64,000 nt of DNA, taken from NCBI GenBank assembly GCA_944322715.1, contig CALUPT010000005.1:124001-188000 (forward strand), read 5' to 3'. The notes under the pieces were generated by a model that worked only from the letters and a program-made list of their open reading frames with translations, had not been told where the DNA came from and searched no databases. Positions 23,829 to 33,141 of the stretch are shown here, piece after piece. The number at the start of each line of letters is the position of its first letter. The stretch's first letter is position 1. Source of the stretch: an uncultured Bacteroidales bacterium. Lineage in GTDB: Bacteria; Bacteroidota; Bacteroidia; Bacteroidales; UBA932. The translations under genes and the position numbers were made by a program.

Positions 23829-25619
23829 ATGAAAAATATTCTGTATCACACTATTGCAGCCATAGGGGCGGGCATTCTTACTTTCTGGACGACTCCGGAT
23901 ACGGCGGAAGCGTGCACCAACATTCTGGTGACAAGGGGGGCAAGCGCCGACGGCTCCAACATGATATCGTATGCGGCCGACTCGCACCAGCTGTACGGGG
24001 AACTGTATTTCCATCCTGCAGCCTTTTGGGAAAAAGGCAGCATGCTCGATGTGAACGAATGGGATACAGGCAGGCCGCTCGGGCAGATAGCCCAGGTGCC
24101 GTACACCTTCCAGACTGTCGGCAACATGAACGAACACCAGGTAATCATTGCCGAAACCACGTACGGAGGCCGCGGACTTGCCGACACGACCGGGATAATG
24201 GACTACGGGTCATTGATATACATCACTCTCCAGAGAGCAAGGACAGCAAGGGAAGCGATACGGACGATCATAGAACTGGCAAACACGTACGGATACTGCT
24301 CTGAAGGGGAATCATTTTCCATAGCAGACAAGGACGAAGTGTGGGTCATGGACCTTATCGGCAAGGGGACGAAAATGGAGAACGGGGTGAATGTCCGCAA
24401 GGGTATAGTATATGTGGCCCGCAGGGTACCTGACGGCTACATCTGCGCACATGCCAACCAGGCGAGAATCAGCACGTTTCCGCAGGACGACCCCGAGAAC
24501 TGCATCTATGCTCCGGATGTGATATCGTTTGCCCGGGAAATGGGCTGGTACGACGGGCCGGATGAAGAATTCAGTTTCTGCGACACATACAATCCGCTGA
24601 ACTTCGGCGGGATGAGGGCCTGCGAGGCAAGGGCATGGAGCGCATTCAACATTCTGTGCGATGGCAGTTTCACTTTCGAGGATGAAAACGGAGAGCTGGT
24701 CACGAGGGATGCATACGACTATATCGGATATGCCATGGGATACGATGCGGACAAGAGATTCCCCCTGTTCGTGAAACCATACCGCAAGATAACAGTAAAG
24801 GATGTGGCGGATGCGATGCGGGACCATTTCGAAGGGACGCCGATGGACATGACCAGGGACATAGGGGCGGGAGGGAATGCCCTGCCTTACCGATGGAGGC
24901 CGATGGGGTTCGAGTATGATGGGAAGACCTACATAAACGAAAGGGCGATAGCCACCCAGCAGACAGGATTCTGGTTCGTGGCACAGGCCAGGCCGCAACT
25001 GCCTGACGAAATCGGGGCACTGATATGGTTCGGGACAGACGATGCCGCGACATCATATCTCACCCCTGTCTACGCCAGCATAACAGAAGTGCCTGAATCA
25101 TTCAGGGTCGGGAACGGCAACATGCTGACCTACTCTCCGACATCCGCCTTCTGGATGTGCAACAGGGTGGCAAATGCCTGCTACAGGATGTATGACATTA
25201 TGGCCCCTACCGTAAGACAGGAAATCGACAGGTGGGAAAACTCGCAGACAGAGATGATCCGGAAAGTGGACAGTACGGCACTGGCCATGTACGAGGCGGC
25301 ACAGACTTCCCCGAGAAAAAGGATAGCCCGGAACGACAGTGCAAGACGGACTCCGGACCCGTATGCCGGACTCAAGGCATACCTGACGGAATATTCAGTC
25401 GTATCCGCACAGGAGATATTCCGGAAATGGACAGAGTTGGAGACACTGCTGCTCGTCAAATATATGGATGGCAATGTCAAGGCCCAGAACGAGGACGGGT
25501 CATTTGTCACCAACCCTTACACGGACCGCATCCCGGATGGAATCACAAACCCGGGATACACGGAAAAATGGAAGGAATATGTGGTGAAGGACCACGGAGA
25601 GGTAATAGAAGAAAGATAG
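23829..25619 (+). CDS. C69-family dipeptidase
   Basis: The 596-residue protein has a signal peptide and becomes active by removal of the leader up to Cys 29. The mature protein starts CTNILVTRGASADG, and the N-terminal Cys is the nucleophile of this Ntn-hydrolase family (PepD/U34). Other family blocks are YTFQTVGNMNEHQVIIAETT, GESFSIADKDEVWVMDLIGK, and a late FWFVAQARPQLP. Exported members in Bacteroidales cut dipeptides in the periplasm. The next gene, a polyferredoxin, starts 48 bp downstream, and an S46 dipeptidyl peptidase follows that. Two exopeptidases around an electron-transfer protein suggest a periplasmic peptide-processing operon. Confidence 0.93.
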   Translation: MKNILYHTIAAIGAGILTFWTTPDTAEACTNILVTRGASADGSNMISYAADSHQLYGELYFHPAAFWEKGSMLDVNEWDTGRPLGQIAQVPYTFQTVGNMNEHQVIIAETTYGGRGLADTTGIMDYGSLIYITLQRARTAREAIRTIIELANTYGYCSEGESFSIADKDEVWVMDLIGKGTKMENGVNVRKGIVYVARRVPDGYICAHANQARISTFPQDDPENCIYAPDVISFAREMGWYDGPDEEFSFCDTYNPLNFGGMRACEARAWSAFNILCDGSFTFEDENGELVTRDAYDYIGYAMGYDADKRFPLFVKPYRKITVKDVADAMRDHFEGTPMDMTRDIGAGGNALPYRWRPMGFEYDGKTYINERAIATQQTGFWFVAQARPQLPDEIGALIWFGTDDAATSYLTPVYASITEVPESFRVGNGNMLTYSPTSAFWMCNRVANACYRMYDIMAPTVRQEIDRWENSQTEMIRKVDSTALAMYEAAQTSPRKRIARNDSARRTPDPYAGLKAYLTEYSVVSAQEIFRKWTELETLLLVKYMDGNVKAQNEDGSFVTNPYTDRIPDGITNPGYTEKWKEYVVKDHGEVIEER

Positions 25620-25667
25620 ACACGACAACAGGATCTGGCTTCCGATTGGAATCAAAGGAAACCAGAT

Positions 25668-27683
25668 ATGAAACGCAATTCGACAATCAGAAAAAACTGG
25701 CCGAGATATGCCCTGCAATGGGGAGTCCTGGCCGCATTGGTCCTGTTCCTGACAGGACTTATCCACGGAGATGAACCGGCAGATCCTGAAGCCTATTGCC
25801 CTGTAGGAGGGCTGCAGGCTCTTGCCACATGGCTTGTAAACGGCACATTGCCGTGCAGCATGACAACGCTGCAGATTGCAATGGGCATAGCCCTTGCCGC
25901 CGCCGTTATTCTGTTCAGCAAACTTTTCTGCGGATACATCTGTCCTGTCGGGACGGTAGAAGACCTGCTTTCGAAAGCCCGCAGGAAAGCGGGAATCAGG
26001 GCCGTCACAATACGGAACGGCTCCGTGACGGACAAGGCGCTCAGAATAGTGAAATACCTGCTGCTGTTCTGGGTATTCTACATGACAGTGACTTCAAGCG
26101 AACTGTTCTGCAAGAATTTCGATCCGTACTATGCGGTCGCCACCGGATTCAAGGGGGAGATCACGGCATGGATGTCCATCATATCCGTATCCGCAGTCAT
26201 TCTTATCGGCTTTTTCATAGACAGTTTCTGGTGCAGGTATATCTGTCCGCTCGGAGCCGCATCGAATACCCTGAAATTCTGGATATGGATTGCCGCGCTT
26301 TTTGCCCTGTATGCCGTACTCGAAGCAATCGGAGCAGGCATTCCATGGTTCATTCTGCTCGGCGCGTTCTGTCTGCTCGGCTACCTGCTTGAAATCTTCA
26401 ACGGCAAGCCGCAGCTGCAGCTGCTGTATATAGTGAAAGACCGACACAGGTGCACAGAATGCGGTCTCTGCACGGCAAAATGCCCTTATCACATCGATGT
26501 GGCAGCCTCGAAAGAGCAAAGGATATCTGCAGTGGACTGTACTCTCTGCGGGGAATGCACCGGGTGCTGTCCTGCCGGCGCCCTCGGAACCGGTATCCGG
26601 AAAACCGGCGGGCACCGCAGCATGAAATATCTGCCGGCAATCCTGACTGTCATCCTCCTTGCATTGGGAATCCGGGCAGGCAGCAGATTCGAACTGCCGA
26701 CGATAGACATGTCCTGGGGAATTGAACAGACTTCCGAAGATGGCACAGTGACGCAGACGGTAGACCCGGCATCGCTCATGACCATGGAACTGACCGGACT
26801 GAAATCAGTGAAATGCTACGGCAGCTCGATGACATTCAAGGCCAGGCTGGAGAAAATCCGCGGAGTACACGGAGTCAAGACATTCGTAAACAACCACAGG
26901 GCAATAATCACGTATGATCCGGCGCGTACATCTCCGGAAAAGATCCGGGAAATGATATTCGTACCGGCAAAATTCAGGGTGAAGTCTCCTGACCCGGCGG
27001 TTGCGGACAGCGTGAAGATCATCACCATCCGTACTGAAGGAATGTATGACAGGATGGATCTCAATTATCTCGGACTCCAGATGAGAAACTCCGGCAAGAA
27101 AATCTACGGCCTGCGGAGCGAGTTCGCCTGCCCCTTGATCATCCGGGTCTACATGGATCCCGCAGAACAGGCGGACAAGGGATGGTTCAGGGAAATTGTG
27201 GAGAAAGATGTGCTTGAAATGCCGGCTAAAGGAGGTACAGTCAGGGAAATACCGTTGGACTACAGGTTCGAAGGGTTGGAGGATGAAGTGTCATTCATGC
27301 CTGTCGGGGATTATCTCAGGATGATGTTCACTCCTTTCAGGGCCGAATTCAAATCCAGAGTGGATGAATATGCCGGAGAGGCTCAATATGTCTATGAAAT
27401 CGTGGACAGGAACTATGAGAAACCGATAATACGGATGAACATGCCGTATCTGAGCAACCATCTTTCCCGGCATGAAGGGATCATCGGCATCTATCTCGAT
27501 CTCAACGACAGGTTGGAACCGGCAATCAGCATAAGATATGCCGCTCCCATGACGGAGGAAAGGCTGTGGGAACTGATGACAATGGATACCTGGACTATCA
27601 CCTACAGCAAGGATGATGTGAGGGAAGTCCCTGCAAAGCTCGGGTTCGGCACTCCGGGGACTGCCAGACCATGGATGAAATGA
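25668..27683 (+). CDS. Membrane polyferredoxin (NapH/FixG-like) fused to a periplasmic HMA-like domain
   Basis: The 671-residue protein has four to five membrane segments in its first 240 residues. Two CxxxCP motifs (FCGYICPVG, WCRYICPLG) as in NapH/RdxA proteins lie among them. Two 4Fe-4S ferredoxin clusters follow at about 263-305 (CTECGLCTAKCP and CTLCGECTGCCP). After another membrane helix (about 319-337) comes a C-terminal region of about 330 residues. It begins with an HMA-like fold (VKCYGSSMTFKARLEKIRG ... HRAIITYDP) that keeps a single Cys instead of CxxC. The polyferredoxin would pass electrons across the inner membrane and the extra domain may hold the acceptor or a metal. It is in a row with the C69 and S46 peptidases. 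Fusion reading is from sequence, function is inference. Confidence 0.85.
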   Translation: MKRNSTIRKNWPRYALQWGVLAALVLFLTGLIHGDEPADPEAYCPVGGLQALATWLVNGTLPCSMTTLQIAMGIALAAAVILFSKLFCGYICPVGTVEDLLSKARRKAGIRAVTIRNGSVTDKALRIVKYLLLFWVFYMTVTSSELFCKNFDPYYAVATGFKGEITAWMSIISVSAVILIGFFIDSFWCRYICPLGAASNTLKFWIWIAALFALYAVLEAIGAGIPWFILLGAFCLLGYLLEIFNGKPQLQLLYIVKDRHRCTECGLCTAKCPYHIDVAASKEQRISAVDCTLCGECTGCCPAGALGTGIRKTGGHRSMKYLPAILTVILLALGIRAGSRFELPTIDMSWGIEQTSEDGTVTQTVDPASLMTMELTGLKSVKCYGSSMTFKARLEKIRGVHGVKTFVNNHRAIITYDPARTSPEKIREMIFVPAKFRVKSPDPAVADSVKIITIRTEGMYDRMDLNYLGLQMRNSGKKIYGLRSEFACPLIIRVYMDPAEQADKGWFREIVEKDVLEMPAKGGTVREIPLDYRFEGLEDEVSFMPVGDYLRMMFTPFRAEFKSRVDEYAGEAQYVYEIVDRNYEKPIIRMNMPYLSNHLSRHEGIIGIYLDLNDRLEPAISIRYAAPMTEERLWELMTMDTWTITYSKDDVREVPAKLGFGTPGTARPWMK

Positions 27684-27694
27684 TTATCAGCAAG

Positions 27695-29917
27695 ATGAAA
27701 ATGAAACATTTACTGATTATTGTACTTGCCATCTGCTTGGGAAGCCTCATTTCCAGGGCGGATGAGGGTATGTGGATGGTCAATATGATTGACTCCGCAC
27801 TTGAAAAGAAAATGCAGGAAAGGGGCCTTCTCCTTTCCGCAAAGGAAATCTATAATGCAGACGCAGATGGGACATCCATTGCCGATGCCGTGGTCTCCCT
27901 CGAATTCGGATGTTCTGGAAGCATCATTTCCGATCAGGGGCTGATGATTACCAACCACCACTGCGCATATGCAGATGTCTACAACCTCAGCACTCCTGAA
28001 CACAATTATCTGGAGGACGGCTACTGGGCAATGACTGCCGGGCAGGAAATCAACATTCCCGGCAAATCCATCCTGTTCCTGAAAAAGGTCATCGATGTGA
28101 CGGATGAGGTCATCCGTCTGCGGGAAACGCAGGAAGCCGCCGGCAAACCTGCCGGGATGAGAAGGATTTCATATCTTATGGAAAAAGAATATGCAGAAAA
28201 GAGCGGGCTGGATGCCTGTCTTTCGTCGATGTGGGACGGCATGAAATATTATATGGCTCTCTACCTGACATACAGGGACATCCGGCTCGTGGCCGCTCCT
28301 CCCCTCTCCATCGCTGCATACGGGGGCGACATCGACAACTGGGAATGGCCGCAGCACAAATGCGATTTTGCCCTCTACAGGATCTACACCGCTCCTGACG
28401 GCTCACCTGCCGAATATTCTGAGGAGAACATCCCTCTGGTGCCTGAAAGGAAACTCGAAATCTCCCTTGACGGATACCAGCCGGGAGATTTTGCCATGGT
28501 CATCGGATATCCCGGCTCCACGGACCGCTACTGCAGTTCCGCGAAAACGGACTTTCTGGAGAATGTCAGCCTCCCGATAAGCAACCGGCTGCGTGGCAGG
28601 CAAATGGAGATAATTTCAGGTTGGATGGACTCCGATCCGGACATCCGCCTGCTGTATTCCGACTATTATTTCAGCCTGAGCAATATACAGGAGAACAACG
28701 AGGGAATGGAGACATGCTTCCGGAGATTCGGCGTGGTCCAGGAGAAGCGGGCACAGGAAGAAGAAATGCAGGAATGGATAAACGCATCGCCTGAAAGGCA
28801 GGCTAGATGGGGGAAATTGACCGGAATGCTCGCTGAAAAATACGCAGCCCAGAAAGAACCGCAGCAGAACATTATCCATTACCGCGAAACCCTTGTCCGC
28901 GGAACGCGGTTCGCCAGGACGGCAAACAGGATATCTACCCTTGCAAATTCGGTATTGAAAGGCAGGGGAATACGCCCTGCAAGGTCCACAGACCCCGGTA
29001 TGAGCGAAGAAGAAAAGGAATGCAGGAAGACATACGGATTTATCGCTCGGGATTCCGCCGTCATACGCGGCCCGTTGCGGAAAGACTACGAGGCAATGGA
29101 TCTGAAAGTGGAAAAGGACCTTTTCAGATATGCGGTACAGGAATACTACCGTAATGTGAAACCGTACCGCTTCGGTCCATACCAGACTGCCCTTCTGGAA
29201 CATTTTTCCGCAGAAGACGGAGAGTGCGATTTCGATGCCCTGGCAGACAGTCTCTGGGAAGGGAGTTATCTGACCGATCCGGACAGGCTGGAGCAGATGT
29301 CAAGCGAAGAACATACCATAGATGACTACACTTCCGACCCGATGTACCGGTTCCTGAAAGATGCAAGCGTAACGGACTTCAACCGGGACATATCGGAAGC
29401 GCAGGGGGCTCCGGATATCCGGAGTCTTGAAAAGGAATATACCCATGCCCTGTACCGGATGCGGCAGGACATGGGTATCAGCCAATATCCGGATGCCAAC
29501 TCGACGATGCGGCTGACATACGGGACTGTCTGCGGTATAGAGCCCCGGGATGCAGTCATCTGTTCATGGCAGACAACCACTGACGGCCTTCTGGAAAAGG
29601 ACGACCCTTCATCGTATGATTTCCGTCTCGGAGAACGGCAGAGGGAACTCCTGAAAGCCCTTGAAGAGCCTCTGCCCGTCAACTTCCTTACGGACAACGA
29701 CATTACCGGAGGCAATTCCGGCTCTCCTGTAATGAATGCAAAAGGGGAACTCATCGGTCTTGCTTTTGACGGCAACAAGGAATCTCTCGCGAGCGATGCC
29801 AGCTACACCCCGGGATACAACAAGTGCGTCTGCGTAGATATCCGTTTCGTCCTGTGGACCCTTGACGAGTACGCAGGGATGGACCGTATCCTCGACGAAA
29901 TAGGCGTCAATCCTTGA
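27695..29917 (+). CDS. S46-family dipeptidyl peptidase (DPP7-like)
   Basis: The start is put at the ATG 12 bp after the polyferredoxin stop, giving a signal peptide MKMKHLLIIVLAICLGSLIS; an ATG 24 bp upstream is also in frame. The S46 features are present. The N-terminal block is ADEGMWMV. The His of the triad lies in MITNHHCAY (about 88-89), the Asp in YGGDIDNWEWPQHKCDF, and the Ser in TGGNSGSPVMNAKGE. The residue 18 after the catalytic Ser is Gly (in AFDGN), as in DPP7, which accepts hydrophobic P1 residues; DPP11 has Arg there. The enzyme removes dipeptides from peptides in the periplasm, feeding the C69 dipeptidase of the same operon. The 3' end overlaps the convergent FISUMP gene by 11 bp. 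Confidence 0.93.
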   Translation: MKMKHLLIIVLAICLGSLISRADEGMWMVNMIDSALEKKMQERGLLLSAKEIYNADADGTSIADAVVSLEFGCSGSIISDQGLMITNHHCAYADVYNLSTPEHNYLEDGYWAMTAGQEINIPGKSILFLKKVIDVTDEVIRLRETQEAAGKPAGMRRISYLMEKEYAEKSGLDACLSSMWDGMKYYMALYLTYRDIRLVAAPPLSIAAYGGDIDNWEWPQHKCDFALYRIYTAPDGSPAEYSEENIPLVPERKLEISLDGYQPGDFAMVIGYPGSTDRYCSSAKTDFLENVSLPISNRLRGRQMEIISGWMDSDPDIRLLYSDYYFSLSNIQENNEGMETCFRRFGVVQEKRAQEEEMQEWINASPERQARWGKLTGMLAEKYAAQKEPQQNIIHYRETLVRGTRFARTANRISTLANSVLKGRGIRPARSTDPGMSEEEKECRKTYGFIARDSAVIRGPLRKDYEAMDLKVEKDLFRYAVQEYYRNVKPYRFGPYQTALLEHFSAEDGECDFDALADSLWEGSYLTDPDRLEQMSSEEHTIDDYTSDPMYRFLKDASVTDFNRDISEAQGAPDIRSLEKEYTHALYRMRQDMGISQYPDANSTMRLTYGTVCGIEPRDAVICSWQTTTDGLLEKDDPSSYDFRLGERQRELLKALEEPLPVNFLTDNDITGGNSGSPVMNAKGELIGLAFDGNKESLASDASYTPGYNKCVCVDIRFVLWTLDEYAGMDRILDEIGVNP

Positions 29918-31541
29918 CACAGCGGACAGGAGTGGCAGTCCCGAGAGTGGCATACGCTACATTGACCCTTCCTTCAGGATATACATTGGTGAAAGTGGTC
30001 ATCATCGAGAACAACTGGAGAGCCCCGACCGACGACACATATCCGGTAGAACTCATTATATAGTTCAGGGCAGGCAGCCCAAGGCTGTCCGTCAATGTAG
30101 TGTTCCCGGAATAAAGCTGGGTCAGGGAATATTTGTAGATGCGGGCATCGGAACTTCCGGTGAGCTGGCGGCAGCCTGCAAGCTGATAATTCCATCCTGC
30201 ATCATTGAAAAGCGTCCGTTTGCCTCCCTTGTAGCCGGCATCGTAGAACAAGGCATTCTCATCTGTCTGATTGCCGGTCTCTTCTCCCGAATCATCCTTG
30301 TTGGAAAGTCCGCAAAGAGCAAAATAGTCGGCTCTTGTAGGGATATGCCAGCCCGGAGGGCAGATGCCCTGTGCTCCCTCGAAACTGTGGATGTTGTCAG
30401 CCGTTATCTCATCCGTTCCGAAAATCGCGTATGCATCATAAAGATATCCCTTTTCCTCTATGGACTCCGCATCCGTCAAAGCAACAGCTTCCGTAGCATT
30501 GATGGCAGACGGCTCTCCTCCATCATTCCGCAGCTCGTACGGATACAGGACGTGGGCATCCGGATCAGTGCCGTCCCCGGACGGGGTATATCCTTCCGGC
30601 AGATAACTCAGGTTCCTGGCCATCCATACCGAACCGTTGGAAAGGGTGACTGTAGGGTAGGTGACTCCGTCATAAACGAAATAGCCGTCATATTCCTCGA
30701 ACTGGACTTCTTCGGATGGAGTTTCCGGCCCTATGACGCCTTCATCGGTCCAGTTGGTGATTTCTCCCGAAACGCTGACTGCAAGGTTGTCTTCCATCAC
30801 CGTAGCCGCCATGGTATATTGGCCGCCCTGCTGCAGGTCGGCCAATGCAAGTTTCTGCTCTAAGGTCTTGCCGGAAGCCGTAGTGACAGAAAGCGTAAAT
30901 GCCACAGACTGTGGAATGACAATCGCCCTGTACTGCTCTCCTGCAATCACGGCCTGCATGGTAATGTCTTCAGCGGCACCGGACTCGTCCACAGCCACGG
31001 CAAGGGAAGAAAGGTCGACAGAAGCGGAAAGTCTGGAGCCGGAAAGCCTGACTGCCGATATCTCCGACCCGGACCGGTTGTCTATATTGAGGAGTATCTT
31101 AGAAAGGAGATGCCTGAATTCCATTGTCACCGCCATTGCCGTCGGTGTGACATCCTCTTTCACTCCGGCCACAAGGTCGGAAGCCTCATAGCCTGCCGTC
31201 TGGTCGGCCTCGACAGAGAATGATTCAGGCATTCCGGCCTCACTGTAAGGATAATATGCGGTAAGGACGGATGGCTCGGCAGCCTCCGCATACCACACAA
31301 GACTCCCGGAAAACACTCCATCCCCGAATGAAAGGAGCCGGTTCTCCGCATAATACGCATCCCCCTTGTAAATGCTGAGTCCTATCTCGTCACCATCTTC
31401 GAAATTGACATCCGTGACTTTTGTAATGACAGGTGAAATCATGACGACATCACCTCCTGATACCGGGGAATCAATACCCGGTTCCTTCTCGCAGGCGACT
31501 GCTGCCGCCAGGACGAGTGCTGATAAAAATACTTTTTTCAT
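29907..31541 (-). CDS. Fimbrillin-like lipoprotein with C-terminal FISUMP domain
   Basis: The 544-residue protein has a lipoprotein signal (AAVACEKEPG, Cys about 17). The first 270 residues look like the fimbrillin A / Mfa-like N-terminal domain: FEDGDEIGLSIYKGD, LTAYYPYSE, FRHLLSKILLNI, YRAIVIPQSV. From about 290 a FISUMP domain follows, with the typical TYPTVTLSNGSVWMARNL, GICPPGWHIPTRADYFAL and closing TPVRCVKD. These proteins are anchored in the outer membrane and face outward; some are fimbrial subunits. It is the last gene of a minus-strand series after TonB receptor, DUF4876 and DUF6850 proteins, so it may be the exposed accessory protein of that uptake system. The related protein fragment at 2-325 shows a second copy of the FISUMP type. 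Confidence 0.85.
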   Translation of the reverse strand: MKKVFLSALVLAAAVACEKEPGIDSPVSGGDVVMISPVITKVTDVNFEDGDEIGLSIYKGDAYYAENRLLSFGDGVFSGSLVWYAEAAEPSVLTAYYPYSEAGMPESFSVEADQTAGYEASDLVAGVKEDVTPTAMAVTMEFRHLLSKILLNIDNRSGSEISAVRLSGSRLSASVDLSSLAVAVDESGAAEDITMQAVIAGEQYRAIVIPQSVAFTLSVTTASGKTLEQKLALADLQQGGQYTMAATVMEDNLAVSVSGEITNWTDEGVIGPETPSEEVQFEEYDGYFVYDGVTYPTVTLSNGSVWMARNLSYLPEGYTPSGDGTDPDAHVLYPYELRNDGGEPSAINATEAVALTDAESIEEKGYLYDAYAIFGTDEITADNIHSFEGAQGICPPGWHIPTRADYFALCGLSNKDDSGEETGNQTDENALFYDAGYKGGKRTLFNDAGWNYQLAGCRQLTGSSDARIYKYSLTQLYSGNTTLTDSLGLPALNYIMSSTGYVSSVGALQLFSMMTTFTNVYPEGRVNVAYATLGTATPVRCVKD

Positions 31542-31584
31542 AATACGGTAATATTTAAAAATTATGTTTTGTCATTCTGAGCGG

Positions 31585-33141
31585 TCAGAATACATAGCCG
31601 AGACCGATTGCCGCAGTCCACCTGTCAGCCCCGGAGACATACCTGAGATTGAATCCCCGGGTAAACATCACGGTCGCCTCCGCATAAAGTCCTTTCAGGA
31701 AATTATACCTTACGCCGGCCTTTGCCGACACCCTCGGAGCAGTCATATATTCCCCCTGAAGCGCATACCATTCTTCAAGCCTGTAAGGCGGCTCGCCTGC
31801 ATCAATCGGCGCATCATCGCCACCACTTTCTTCCTTAGCATTTCCCATACGGAAATACAGCCCTGCAAGAACATCGAATTTCCCTACAGAAACATCCCCT
31901 GACAGATAAGCACCTGAGATGATATCATGCCTTGAATACACATACGGATACATCGGAGACACCAGCCTCGCCAATGAGACGACATAGGCACCTGCCTTGA
32001 CAGACCCTGATGGAGAAACCAGCACATATTCCGGATTGAGCCTCAACAGTCTCCTTTCATACAGCCTGTTGCTTCCATAGATTTCCGTCACCGTGACTCC
32101 GTCCTCTGTCACTTTGCCGACGACTGTCTCGTCATTGGTCTGTCTCTTCCAGTCAGCCGCGAGTCTCAGATAATGTTCAGCCCCTGAACTGTGAAAAGAA
32201 TATCCGAGCCGGGCAGAGATACCATGTCCGGAAAACCTGAACCATTCTGTCTGCTTCTCCCCTGCCTTGCCTTCCCCGTAGAGGTATTCGATTTCCGCAT
32301 ATAAGGATTTCCATTGCATCTGCAATGCACCTCCGTAAAGCAGTTCGCGCATCGGGAAACCGTCTATCCCCGACTCGGACAGATGGACTCCATTCCCTTC
32401 CCAGGACTCGTATGCCCCGTACATCAGCCCCTTATCCAAAAATGCATAGTATGCGGATGAAGAAATCCCGAGCTCCTCTGCGTCGATACTCTCGGAATTC
32501 TTGCTGAATATGCCGGCCAATCCTATTGCAAAATCCCCGTCATGATACATCGCAGACGGCACTACAGTCATGTCCAGCAGATAGTTGGTATGGCGCAGAT
32601 CCTTCCGTTTGGTATAATTCATCCCGGTATATTCAATCTTCCCCCCTATTCTCCAATGAGAGCCTGCATCCGCGGAAATCCCTCCAGAAAAAGAATAAGT
32701 CTGCCTTGTCTTGCCTCCGGGGGTGAATTCCAGCACATCCACAGGATAATATCCTGGACGGGCCGACATCGAGCCGCACATCCCTTCGCCGGAGAAATTC
32801 TCGAAAGAAAAAGTACCGCTCATGGATATCCTGTCCAAATGAGTGATTGTCCTTGCCGTAGCCCCGGCTCTCCAGGAAGACTTCGCCTCCCAATAATCCC
32901 TGAAACCTCCCGTCTCGTACTCACCTCCAAGCCCGGCATACGACACCGTGACCGTATCCTGCCTGAGCCCGGCCGCATTCCTTCCTGAATTCCAGAAATT
33001 ACGCATCTCCGCCTTGTCAAAAGCATTCCCAGTCGACAGAAGCTTCCCCGTCTCCGGCACAAGGCAGTATGGCTGGGCACAGACTTCATGAGCCAGACAG
33101 ACCAGGAGCACAAAAAGCGATATGCGAGACATTCTATTCAT
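31585..33141 (-). CDS. DUF6850 outer-membrane beta-barrel protein
   Basis: I start it at the ATG in TATGAATAGAATG, which overlaps the stop of the upstream DUF4876 gene by 8 bp; a longer frame adds 11 polar residues. The protein has a signal peptide (MNRMSRISLFVLLVCLAHEV, cleaved near CAQPY). The remaining 490 residues show alternating aromatic beta strands as in an outer-membrane barrel, including RNFWNSGRNAAGLRQD near the N terminus, and end in a terminal aromatic (GLGYVF). This matches the DUF6850 family. It is translationally coupled to DUF4876 and both follow a TonB receptor. Role unknown; the neighbours suggest a part in outer-membrane uptake or export. Confidence 0.85.
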   Translation of the reverse strand: MNRMSRISLFVLLVCLAHEVCAQPYCLVPETGKLLSTGNAFDKAEMRNFWNSGRNAAGLRQDTVTVSYAGLGGEYETGGFRDYWEAKSSWRAGATARTITHLDRISMSGTFSFENFSGEGMCGSMSARPGYYPVDVLEFTPGGKTRQTYSFSGGISADAGSHWRIGGKIEYTGMNYTKRKDLRHTNYLLDMTVVPSAMYHDGDFAIGLAGIFSKNSESIDAEELGISSSAYYAFLDKGLMYGAYESWEGNGVHLSESGIDGFPMRELLYGGALQMQWKSLYAEIEYLYGEGKAGEKQTEWFRFSGHGISARLGYSFHSSGAEHYLRLAADWKRQTNDETVVGKVTEDGVTVTEIYGSNRLYERRLLRLNPEYVLVSPSGSVKAGAYVVSLARLVSPMYPYVYSRHDIISGAYLSGDVSVGKFDVLAGLYFRMGNAKEESGGDDAPIDAGEPPYRLEEWYALQGEYMTAPRVSAKAGVRYNFLKGLYAEATVMFTRGFNLRYVSGADRWTAAIGLGYVF

